From Chitinophaga niastensis (GTDB lineage Bacteria > Bacteroidota > Bacteroidia > Chitinophagales > Chitinophagaceae): a DNA stretch of 64,000 nucleotides. Position 1 is the first letter of the stretch; every line of letters starts with the position of its first letter. The stretch is from assembly GCF_003014755.1 (NCBI RefSeq), contig NZ_PYAW01000005.1, positions 462,320 through 526,319 on the forward strand, read 5' to 3'. Positions 1 to 12,700 of the stretch are shown here, in pieces. Below the pieces are notes generated by a model. It saw only the letters and a list, made by a program, of their open reading frames with translations. It did not search any database and was not told the DNA's origin. The position numbers were made by a program, and so were the translations under genes.

Positions 1-1
1 T

Positions 2-745
2 TATGGATTGGCGGAAGCAACGCTTGAAGTAACTTTTCCAGGTGTGCATGTGCCTTTCAGCAGCATCTTTATTCCACGGAAAGCACTGGTAACAGGACAG
101 CGTGTAATAAAAGATGATCCGGAAAATACAGGTGATACCGCGGATAGTATGGAAGTTGTAAACCTGGGTATGCCAATTTCAGGAGTGAGCATAAAAATTG
201 CCAATAAAAACGGACAATCATTAGAGAGCGGAAGACTCGGAATTATATGGATTAAGGGAGATGCGGTTACAAAAGGATATTACAACAATACGGTGGCTAC
301 TGCTGCTGTCATCAGGCAAGATGGCTGGTTAAATACCGGCGATACAGGATTTATATGGAAAGATTGTCTGTATGTAACAGGCAGAGTGAAAGATATCATT
401 TTTGTGAACGGAGTAAATGTATTTCCGCATGATATTGAAGAGATGCTTGAAAAGATAGAAGGGATAGAAGGGAAAGCTGCCGGTAAAGTAGCTGCATGTG
501 GTGTCCCCGATGAGAAAACAGGCTCAGAGTGTGTGGTGGTTTTTGTGGTACATAAATCTTCGGTAACATCATTCCTTCCGGTAATTGCTGCTGTAAAAAA
601 GTATGCAGCCATCAACATGGGGCTGGAAATAAAACAGGTTATCCCTGTAAAGAAGATCCCTAAAACAACCAGTGGAAAAGTGAAGCGCTATTTACTGGCA
701 GCTGAGTACCAGAATGGTGTTTATGAAGGGATGATCCAACAGATA
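2..745 (+). other. Fatty acyl-AMP ligase domain, C-terminal half (protein A)
   Basis: Activates a free fatty acid as acyl-AMP and passes it to the adjacent ACP. Visible motifs are YGLAEATLEVTF (A5 region, typical of FAALs), GWLNTGDTGF (A7), GRVKDIIFVNG (A8) and TTSGKVKR with the A10 lysine. It runs directly into an ACP, which separates it from stand-alone acyl-CoA synthetases. The N-terminal half with the P-loop is outside the window. Chain length cannot be read from this part. Confidence 0.9.
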
Positions 746-3700
746 ACGGAAGTAACGGGCTATCCCGTGGATGAAAACAGCACATTGCGCGATTGGTTAA
801 GGCAATGGTTGCAGAACAGGACGGGTACTACAAAAGAGGAATTAGATCAGGATAAAACTTTTGCAGGGTACGGCGTAACTTCCATGTTAGCCGTTGCATT
901 AGCAGCAGATCTGCAAACCTGGTTGCAGGTGGTGGTAGATAATACAGTAATTTATAATTTCCCTACTATTCCGGCCCTGACAAAGCATCTTTCAGGTATT
1001 GTTGTTACCCCGGGTATAAAAAATGAGCACCCTCACTATTACAATGATTCTTCTGATAACAGGATCGCCATAATTGGTATGGGATGCCGCTTTCCGGGAG
1101 GCGTTAGCAACCCTGGTCATTTCTGGGATTTACTAATGGAAGAGCGTAGTGGCGTCTCTGTTATACCCAAAGATCGTTGGGGGCCTGATGCTCAGTTTGA
1201 TAGGGATACTGATGCACCGGATAATGTATATATCCGGCAAGCCGGCGTCATTACAGATGTAGATCAGTTTGATCCGTTGTTTTTTGGAATCTCGCCGAAG
1301 GAAGCGGCAGGTATGGATCCTCAACAACGCTTGTTGCTGGAAGTATCGTGGGAAGCACTCGAACACGCGGGTATAAGACCATCAAAATTAAGAGGTAGTG
1401 ATAGTGGTGTTTTTATCGGGATGGGAACAGATGATTATGCGCAGATTATCCGGAAAAATATGTCAGCTGAATATTTCGAAGATGCATTCAGTACCCTGGG
1501 ACTGGAAAGAAGTATTGCTGCGGGTAGAATTGCGTATGTATTGGATTTTCATGGTCCGGTAATGCAGTTGGATACTGCCTGCTCTTCTTCATTGCTTAGC
1601 GTGCATCAGGCTTGCCAAAGCCTGTTGCATAAGGAATGTTCTCTGGCGCTGGCCGGTGGTGTAAACCTGATGCTGTCTCCTGAAGCTACCATTAAATTAC
1701 ACAGGATGAAAGCACTTTCATCATCCGGGTTTTGCAAAACATTTGATGATAGTGCGGATGGATATGTGAGAGGGGAAGGCTGTGGTATAGTGGTATTAAA
1801 GCGTTTGCGTGATGCATTGGCTGACGGAGATAATATTCTTGCTGTTATCCGTGGATCAGCAGTAAATCATGATGGGTTAAGTAACGGACTTACTGCGCCC
1901 AATGGCTCTGCACAGCAGCAGCTCCTGGAAAAGGCATTAAAATATGCCGGTGTTTCACCTGATGCTATACAATATATTGAAACACATGGAACCGGTACAC
2001 GCCTGGGTGATCCGGTGGAAGTACAGGCATTGAATAATGTATATGGCAGTTCCCGTCCGGCCAGCCAACCTTTAATGATAGGCGCAGTCAAAACGAATAT
2101 TGGTCACCTCGAAGCTGCCGCGGGTATTGCAGGACTGATAAAAACAGTGCTCTGCCTGCAGCATAAAAAAATACCTGCCAATCTTCATTTCCATACTCCC
2201 AACAAATTCATTCCATGGAAAGATATGACGCTGAAAGTGGTTGATCGGTTAACTCCCTGGGAGCCTGTATCAGGTAAGAGGTGTGCAGGTGTAAGCGCTT
2301 TTGGCCTGAGTGGGACGAATGTGCATATGATATTGGAAGAAGCAGCCGGAACAACAGATAAAATTGAAGTAAACAAACAGCTGCCTGCTTATCCTTCTTA
2401 CCCCATATTGCTTTCTGCAAAAACTTCTGAAGCATTACAACAACTCGCTGATAACTATATTGCTTTGTTGGAAAATACAACTGCCTCATTACCTGATATA
2501 TCTGGCAGTACGGTCTTTACGCGTGAAATATTTAAACACCGGTTAGCTTTTGAGGCGGCCTCTGTACAGGAAGCCAGGAAATATTTGCAGACATTTTTAA
2601 CGGGGGCAGAGCAGAAAGGAATGCAATATGGAGTATCGGGTGAGCAACAGGGGAAACTGGTTTGGTTATTTACAGGAGGAGGTGCGCAGTATTGGAATAT
2701 GGGGAAGGAGCTGTATGAGAACAATGTCATCTTTAAAGAAGTAATAGACCGGTGTAGTATTTTCCTGGAAAAATGCTGGGGATTTTCTTTAACAGCATTG
2801 TTATATGAAAAAGAAAAAGAGGAAGCCAGCAGGTTATTATTACAGATGACCTATTTCCAGCCAGCCATATATGCTGTTTCCTGTGCTTTGGCAGAAGTAT
2901 GGAAATCATGGAATATTTTTCCTTCAATAGTTGCTGGACATAGCGTAGGAGAATATGCTGCAGCCTATACAGCCGGTGTATTTAGCCTGGAAGACGGCTT
3001 GAAAATAGTAACGGAAAGAGCACGTTTGATGCAGGCTGTTAAAGAGCCAGGCGGAATGGCTACTGTTTTTGCCTCTGAGGAAGTTGTTGCTGCAGCTATC
3101 GCACCATATGGGAAAAGTTTGTCTGTTGCAGCTATTAATGCTCCCGGACAGACAGTAATATCCGGACAGAAAAAAGCAGTGAATACGGTATTGCAATCTT
3201 TGTCTCTATCCGGAATAGATGCCAAAGAGTTATTGATAGCCCATGCTTCCCATTCGCCCCTTATGGAACCTATATTACAGGAATTCAGGGAAGTGGCAGA
3301 CAGTGTCCGATACAATCCACCTGCATTGCATCTCATATCCAATGTAACCGGAAAACCGCTTTCCGGAGAAGTGGACTGGCCAACTTATTGGTGTGATCAG
3401 ATTGTACAACCTGTTCAGTTCTTTAAAAGTATGCAAGCCATAAAACAAATGGGGGGTGCGTTACTGATGGAATTAGGCCCGCAACCAAACCTCTTATCCA
3501 TCATACAGGCAACCTCTCTGTATGATGAAGGGGATCTGATTCCAAATATGCGTTTCGGGCGATCATCGTGGAGTACAATGCTCGAAAGCATTATGTTACT
3601 ATACATAAAAGGAATACAAATAAACTGGAATAGTTTCTATGACATGTACAGTTACAGGAAAGTTCCTTTACCAACTTATCCGTTTACTCGTCAACGTTAT

Positions 3701-6700
3701 TGGATAACAGCGGATGAAACAATGCAACCTTATATGAAAATCAACAATACCCCCCCGGATTTAACAAATGGAATCACTGTAAACGGAGAGGACCGTACAG
3801 AAATACTTGGAGCGCTTGCCGCTATTTTTGGAAGTTTGTTAAAAATTCCCCCCACTGAAATTAATATACATCAGCGTTTTCTTGAACTCGGAGCTGATTC
3901 CCTGGTATTGACAAATGCAGTACGACGGATTGAGAAAAGATATGCATTGAATTTTACCATCAAACAATTGTTTGAAGATATTAATACGCTCGATCGTATG
4001 GCGGACTATATTGCGAAACAGCGCGTGCATGTTTCTGATATTAAAGTACCGGCTGCGCTGAAGGCCCCCCGGGAGGAACCGGCTGCATCAGTAGTCAGGG
4101 AGACAGGTACAATAGCATCAGTTGCTGATTATTCTTCCATAGTACAGCGTCAACTGGACATTATTGAGCAACAGGGTCGTTATCAATATGACCTTATGTC
4201 ACAACAGTTGCAATTATTATCGAAAGGACAGGTTATAAAAAGAGTTCCTGATCAACCTTTATCCGGAGGGAATGCTGATATTTCTCCGGTAACCTTGAAC
4301 AAACAGCCTTTGCAGGAACCGCAAAGTAATGGAACGCCGGTATTACGGAAGAACCACAAAACAATTTTCCCGAAAATAGATACACGGTCGGGACAAACAG
4401 ATTTTACAGCCGCACAACAGGAGTATCTGGATGCTTTTATCAGCAGATATAATCTGAAAACGAAAACATCGAAAGCGCTCACGCAACAATACCGGCCGGT
4501 ATTGGCTGATAACCGGGTAGCTATGGGATTCCGTTTTTCCACTAAAGAAATGCATTATCCTATCCAGGTGGCCTCTTCTTTTGGTTCTAAAGTAACAGAC
4601 GTAGATGGTAATGAGTATATAGATCTTGCCATGGGATTTGGAGTAAACCTGCTGGGACATCGGCCGGAAGTAGTCGTTTCAGCAGTACAGCGTCAGTTGC
4701 ACACAGGATTTCAATTAGGGCCAATGTCTCCTTTGACCGGTGAAGTTGCTTCCAGGATTGCTGCGCTCACTGGTATGGATAGGGTAAGTTTTCATAATTC
4801 AGGAACAGAAGCGGTAATGACAGCGGTGAGGATCGCACGTGCAGTGACAAAAAGAAAGAAGATCGCCATTTTTATAGGGGCCTATCATGGGCATTTTGAC
4901 GGTACGCTGGCTACAATAGAAGATATTGAAGCAGATCACAGGAGCATACCGCTTACTTCCGGTGTATTGGAAAATATGGTAGCAGATGTATTGATATTTG
5001 ATTATACGCATCCGCAGGTAGTAGAACAAATAAGGGCTTTTGCCCCGGAACTCGCAGCAGTAGTAGTAGAACCTGTGCAAAGCAGGAATCCCGGCTACCA
5101 GCCTGTTGCCATGCTGAAAGAATTACGCGCCATGACCGCCTCAGAAAATATTGTAATGATCTTTGACGAGATGATTACAGGTTTCCGTATTCATCCCGGC
5201 GGGGCACAAGCATATTTTGGCATTAAGGCAGATCTGGTTACTTATGGAAAAATAGCCGGTGGCGGATTACCCATAGGAATTGTAGCAGGCAAGCGCCAGT
5301 ATATGGATGCATTGGATGGCGGGAACTGGCAATACGGCGATGGATCATATCCCAAAGTAGAAACGACTTATTTTGCCGGTACATTTTGCAAACATCCTTT
5401 AAGCATGGCCGCAGCACTGGCGCTGCTCACAGAACTGGCTGAACGAGGACCTGCACTACAGGAGCAACTGAATATACGTACAGCACGCCTGGTAAATGAT
5501 ATTGCTGACTTCTTCCTGAAAAATAATGTACCGATGGAGGTGCATCATTTCGGCTCTCTCTTCCATTTTTCCAGTACAGTTAATATGGATATATTCTTTT
5601 ATCATCTGCTGGAAAAAGGAGTATATATATGGGAAGGAAGAACCTGTTTTTTATCTGTTGCACATACAGATGAGGATATTGATTTTATGCTGAGTGCTGT
5701 TAAAAATAGTATCAGGGATTTACAGCATGCCGGTTTTTTGGCAACCCAATCCGATGATAAAACAACAACAACAACCGGTTTTCGTATACCCCTTTCATTT
5801 AGCCAGGAAAGCCTTTGGCTTATCGATCAACTGGAAGGGAGCGTACATTATCATGTCCCCGCAGTGCTGAAACTAAAGGGAAAGCTGGACCATAATGCAC
5901 TGACTTTTGCCCTGAAGGAGATCGTGCATAGGCATGAAGCATTAAGGACTGTTATACGGCAATCGGATGAGCAGGATAATAGCGCCTGTCAGCATGTGCT
6001 GGATGCCGGTCAATGGGAGTTGCCTGTCACCGGGCAGGAAGCATTTAAAGACAATCCTGCTGCGTTACAGGAATACGTACTTGCCTTCAGTCAGATACCT
6101 TTTGACCTTTCCCGGGATTATATGTTAAAATCCCGGTTATTGAAGTTATCTCCTGATGAACATATACTGATTTTAGTATTTCATCATATTGCATTTGACG
6201 ACTGGTCATCTCACATTTTTTTCAGAGAGCTTACTGAATTGTATTCGGCTCGTCTGGAAAACCGCCCCCACCGGCTGTTGCCGGTGGGTATGTCCTACAC
6301 GGATTATGCCATCCAGCAGCGCTCCTTTTTTACCGGAGCATTACGGGATAAACACCTGACATACTGGAAGCATCAACTGCAGGGGGCAGTATCACTGAAT
6401 TTACCGGCAGATTATCCGTTACCTGCAAATAAAAGCAGAGAGGGAAAATTGATCAGTTTCCATATTGATAGATCATTAACAGTACAGTTAAGGCAATTAA
6501 GCCAGCAGCAGGGGACCACACTGTATATGACACTCCTGGCTGTTTTCAAGGTATTATTGTATCGCCTCAGCGGGCAGGAAGACATCTGTGTGGGCAGCCC
6601 TGTATCAGGCCGGTCAAAAGAGGCGGTGGAAGATATGATAGGTTTTTTTGTAAATACGGTGGTCCTGCGCAGCAATTTGAGCAATCATCCTTCATTTGCA

Positions 6701-9700
6701 ACTTTTCTGCAACAGGTAAAAACTACTGCACTCACAGCTTATGAATACGAAGAAGCACCTTTTGAAAAAGTAGTGAGTGAAGTAATCACTGATCGTACAC
6801 CAGACCATCATCCACTGTTCCAGGTAATGTTTGTATGGCAACATACGCCCGATATGAGCGAGCTGCATCTCGGAGAAGCAACGTTATCACTGGAAAAAAC
6901 AAAGCGTAATACTTCCCTGTTCGATATTACGCTTTTAATAGAAGAAGGGCCGGATGATCTTTACGGAGAAATAGAATACAGTACAGACCTGTATAGCGCT
7001 GAAACGATAAGCCGATGGATCTCCCTGTTAAAACAGTTATTATACACGGTGGTAAAATCACCGGAAATACCGATACACAGCCTGTCAATTCTCACAGAAG
7101 AGGAAGAAAAACAATTGCTGGAATCATTTAACAACGGTGCAGTTAATTATCCTGCGGATAAAACAATTATTGATTTATTCAGGGAACAGGCAGCCCGCAC
7201 ACCAGATGCTACAGCGCTGGATTTTGAAGGAGGATTAATGACTTATAAAACCCTGGATGATCGCTCGGATCAACTGGCACAGTACCTGTGCAGCAAAGGC
7301 GTTAAAGCAGAAATGTTGATCCCGGTTTGCCTGCAGCGTTCACCGGAAATGATAGTGGGTATCTTAGGTATATTAAAAGCAGGTGGCGCATATGTTCCTA
7401 TTGACCCTGATTATCCGTCGGCACGGATCAGGTATATATTGGAAGATACATCGGCAGCTTTTGTGTTAAGCAGTAATTCCTGCAGACATTGTTTTACGGC
7501 ATTGACACAGCAAATTGATGTTATTTATCTGGATGATGACACAGATATAATCGGCAGCTTTCCCGGAATAGCACCGGATATAGTAGTGGCGCCTGAGCAA
7601 CTCGCTTATATTATTTATACTTCAGGTTCTACCGGAAGTCCTAAAGGTGTGATGATAGAACATAGAAATGTTGTCCGGTTATTTGAAACAGAGATGCCCT
7701 ATTATGATTTTAACGACCGTGATGTATGGACACTCTTTCATTCTTTTTGTTTTGATTTTTCGGTATGGGAAATGTATGGCGCATTGTTTTATGGCGGACG
7801 GCTGGTAATAGTGCCGAAGCATATTGCTCAGGATGCAACATTGTTCGGTAAGTTGTTGGTAGCTAAAAGTGTAACGATACTTAACCAGACACCGTCTGCT
7901 TTTTATGTATTGCAGGATTATCTGACAGCACACATAAGGTCTGTACCGGTACGATATGTGATCTTTGGAGGGGAAGCACTTGATCCCGGTAAGCTGCAGC
8001 CATGGCTGGATAACTACCCAGATTGTAAGCTGGTGAATATGTATGGGATTACCGAAACAACAGTACATGTCACGTATCAACCAATAAATGCTGGTCAGCA
8101 AAATGCCCGGAGTATAATTGGAAGAGCTATTCCTACTTTATCCATATATGTATTGGACCCCTATCGCAATTTGGTTCCTGTTGGTGTAACAGGTGAATTA
8201 TATGTAAGTGGCGCAGGGCTGTCCCGTGGTTATCTCCATCGTCCGGATTTAACTGCGGAAAGATTTGTTCACAATCCTTTTACCTCCGGAGCAGGAGAAA
8301 AAATGTACAGAACAGGTGACCTGGGCAGATGGTTGCCGGATGGAAATATTGAATACCTGGGCCGGATAGATGATCAGGTAAAGATCCGTGGTCATCGCAT
8401 AGAATTAGGTGAAGTAACACAGGTACTACGGCAATGTGAGCTGGTAAGCCAGGCTTTTGTATTAACAGCAACACCAGGTGAGCAGTCTGAGAGCAATCAT
8501 AGCTACCTGGTAGGATATGTGGTACCGGTTGGCACTTTTGACAGGGAACGTATCATGTCATATCTGATAGAAAGGTTGCCGGAGTATATGGTCCCGGTAT
8601 CACTTGTTGCATTGGATAAATTACCATTAACAGCCAATGGTAAAATTGATAAGAAACAATTACCTGATCCCAATACAGGTCTATTGTCCGCAAATATTTA
8701 TGTTGCTCCCCGTAATGAAGCAGAACAGATGTTGGCCATCCTTTGGGCGCAGCTATTGGGCGTAGAAAAAGTGGGTATACGTGATAATTTTTTTGAACTT
8801 GGAGGAGACTCTATAGTTGCCATACAGGTGGTAAGCCGCCTGAGAAAGGCAGGGTATGAGCTACGCCCCGGGAGCCTGTTTAAGTATCAGACAATCGAAA
8901 AATTATCTTTTCTGCTTTCGCCTGAAGAGGAAGCCCCGGTTGAAATACACAATAATATTACGTTATCATCCGCCAATTTCCTCCCTCCGGATTGTTATGG
9001 CCTGGAAGAAGAACTGAATGATAACAGGCTCCATGATTTTCTGACAGGTGTTTATGAGAGAAAGGCAGCACATGGCCGGATAACCAGCATGTATCCATTA
9101 AGTGGTTTACAGGAAGGAATGTTGTTTCATGCTGTATATGACCTGCAGACAGCGGATTATATCAACCAGTTTTCCTGTGAATTTGAACAGCTGCAGATAA
9201 ATATCTTTGAGGAATGCTGGCATTATCTTTTGCAGCGACATAGTATTTTAAGAAGTGGTTTTTACCCGGATAGCTTTAATGTCCCGGTTCAGTGTGTGCA
9301 CAGCAATGTGCCCCTGGAGCTTCCTGTGGCCGATTTTTCTCATATGGAGAAAGATGTGCAACAGCAGGCATTAGCGGCATATGAAGCAGCAGACCGTATT
9401 AAAGGGTTTGATCTCACAAATCCGCCACTAATGCGTTTGAGCCTGATACATCTTGATAAGGGCCGTTACCGTTTCCTGTGGACGCATCATCATATTATTT
9501 TGGATGGATGGTCATTGGTGGTTCTGGTAGAAGAGCTGCAATATATATACAGGATGCTGGTAAGCGGGCAAAAGCCGTTATGGGGAGATGAGGACTTGTA
9601 TGAAGATTACATTCGTTATATAGGGCAACAGGATAAGGAAAAGGCAGCATTGTACTGGCGGGAATATCTCGGAGATATAACTGAAGGAACGTTGTTGCCT

Positions 9701-12700
9701 TTTATAGAAAATACCGCTGAGCGTACAAAAGGAGGCGGTACATATAAAGAAGAATTTTTGGAGATGGATGAAGCTGTCACGAAGAAAATTTCACATTATG
9801 CCCGCAGCCGCCATATTACAGTCAATACACTCATGCAGGGTATTTGGTGTTATTTACTGTATCGCTATACCGGTAATCAGTCTGTTACTTTTGGCGTAAC
9901 TGTTTCCGGACGCCCGGAAACCCTTTCCGGAATGGAAGAACGTGTTGGCTTATTTATTAATGGACTGCCTTTACATACAAGGTTGGATGAATTGGCTACT
10001 ATAACGGAATGGTTGCAGACACTTCAGGGAAATCAGTTACAGAGCCGGGAATATCAATATAACCCGTTGTATATGATCAGGCAATGGCTGGGAATATCCG
10101 GGGATATTTTTGACAGTGTAATGGTTTTTGAGAATTTTCCTTTTGGCAATGCACTTTCACCTGACCATCGTTTAAGATTAGATGAAATCCGGGTATTTGA
10201 ACAGAATAATTATCCGTTAAGTATCATCATAACAGAAGAGAAAGCCCTGAGGATTTCATTCTGCTACAATATAAAATTACTGGAACAATCCACTGTTCAA
10301 ATGATGGCAGGTCACTTTGAACAGGTATTATTACAGATTGTCAATAACCAGGTTAAAAGTTTTAAGGAACTGGAATTACTGACAACTACAGAACGCAAAC
10401 AATTACTGGAAACATTTAATAACACAACAGTAAATGAACCTGCACAACAATACAAAACACTGATAGATCTGCTGGAGAATCAGGCTTTGTGTACACCGGA
10501 AGCAACAGCATTAGTTTATGATGAATGCACATTAAGCTACGAAGCACTTGTGAAACGCGTCAATCAGTTTGCGCATTACCTTCGCGGGCAAGGTGTAACA
10601 ACAGAAACGCTGGTTCCTGTATGCATGGAACGGTCAATAAATATGATAGTAAGTATCCTCGCCATTATGAAGGCCGGCGGAGCTTATGTACCCATAGATC
10701 CCGATTTTCCTGCTGAAAGAATTGGCCATATAATTGAAGATTGTAAGGCAACGCTGCTGTTGACCAGTAGTATGTACCGGCAAAAATTGCCGGCAATGGA
10801 AAACATCCGTATCATTGAACCGGAAGAAGAAACCATTTCTGAGCAGATATTGCCGTCGTTAATTCCTGCCGTTATTCCTTCCCAGCTGGCTTATGTGATT
10901 TATACCTCCGGATCAACCGGCAGGCCCAAGGGTGTAATGATAGAACACCGGGGCATGCTGAATCATTTACAGGCAAAAGTTAAAACATTGCATATTAATC
11001 AAACATCAGTCGTAGCTTTTACAGCTGCCTGTACTTTTGATATTTCGGTATGGCAAATGTTTGCGGCTTTAATAGGTGGTGGAAAAACTGTCATTTACAA
11101 AGAGGACCTTATTTTTCATCCTGCTGCATTAATGGAATCAGTCAGCCGCGATAAGATTACTATACTGGAATTGGTGCCATCTTATCTGGCTTCCCTGCTA
11201 CAGGAATTTTCTGGTGCAATCACCTTCAGCTTGCAGTATCTTCTAGTTACCGGGGAAGCAGTCAGTAAGCAATTGTTAAAGCAATGGTTCAGTCACCGCA
11301 TTTTTGGTACTATACCTGTTGTCAACGCATATGGGCCAACGGAAGCCTCGGATGATATTTGCCATTATGTGATGCACGAAACGCCTGTGTACGCAAATGT
11401 TCCGGTGGGCACGCCAATACAAAACCTTAAGGTTTACATATTGGGCCCTTCTTTACAATTGTGTCCGGTAGGTGTAAAAGGAGAGATATATGTATCAGGA
11501 ATAGGTGTAGCAAGAGGGTATCTTCAGCATGCGGCGCTTACAGCAGAAAAATTTGTGACGGACCCATTTTCTGCGGATAAATCCGTACGGATGTATTGCA
11601 CGGGCGATCTGGGTAAATGGTTGCCGGATGGAAATATTGAATACCTGGGAAGGATAGATGATCAGGTGAAAATACGCGGCTACCGGGTGGAGCTGGGTGA
11701 AATAGAGCGTGTATTACAGGAAAGTGGGTTAATAAGTGAAGTAGCTGTAATAGCCTGGAGTGCTGCAGATAATGACCAGCGTCTGGCAGCTTATATAGTT
11801 CCGGCCGGCGCTTTTGACAGAGAAAGCATAATAGCATATCTGAGACAACGTTTACCGGTTTACATGATTCCTGATGACTGGATAGTGCTTGACAAGCTAC
11901 CGCTGACTGCAAACGGAAAAATCAATCGTAATATACTGCCTGCGCCGGAAACCGTTGTTTTACCAGCGAATGCTTATGTGGCGCCGCGAAACACAACAGA
12001 AGAAATACTTGGCAGTTTGTGGCAGCAATTACTTGGCGTACAACGGATAGGGATACACGATAATTTTTTCAGGCTTGGCGGCCACTCATTAAAGGCCATT
12101 CGTTTAATGGCAGGAATCCGTACAACGTTACACAAAGAAGTATCCATAAAATCATTATTTCAATTCCCCACTATCTCCGGATTAGCAGCACAGCTGCTGT
12201 CGAGCGGCGGGAATAAAGCGCTTCCGGCATTGGAGGTGATGCCCCGGCCAGACTTTATACCACTTTCGTATAGCCAGGAGCGTTTGTGGTTTATCCATCA
12301 GATGGAAGGCAGTGTACAATATCACCTGCCTGCGGTATTAAGGTTGAAAGGTAAGCTGAATAAAGATGCACTGGCTTTTGCATTGCAGGCTGTCATTAAC
12401 AGACATGAGGTGTTGAGAACAGTGATCCGCCAGTCTGCAGAAAAAGACATGGCCTGGCAATGTGTTGAAGACAAAGATCAGTGGCAGCTGACCATAATAG
12501 ATGATGCTACCTGTAAAACAGATCCGGAAGCGCTGCAGCATTATATAAAGGCATTAATTGATATTCCTTTCGATCTGACGGCAGATCATATGTTGCGCGC
12601 GCACTTGATGGTAATAGGAGAAGAAGAGCATGTGCTGGTAATCACACTGCATCATATTGCATTCGATGATTGGTCAGCAGGTATTATTATCCGCGAACTA

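Noticed and set aside
280..618. Reverse-strand open frames such as this one across the megasynthetase genes
   Set aside because: They lie opposite conserved coding sequence, encode no recognisable protein, and are explained as shadows of the + strand genes.
5795..6200. C1 HHIAFDDW as an inactivated condensation domain
   Set aside because: The catalytic second His and the Asp are kept, and other domains in the same line show similar changes at the Gly.
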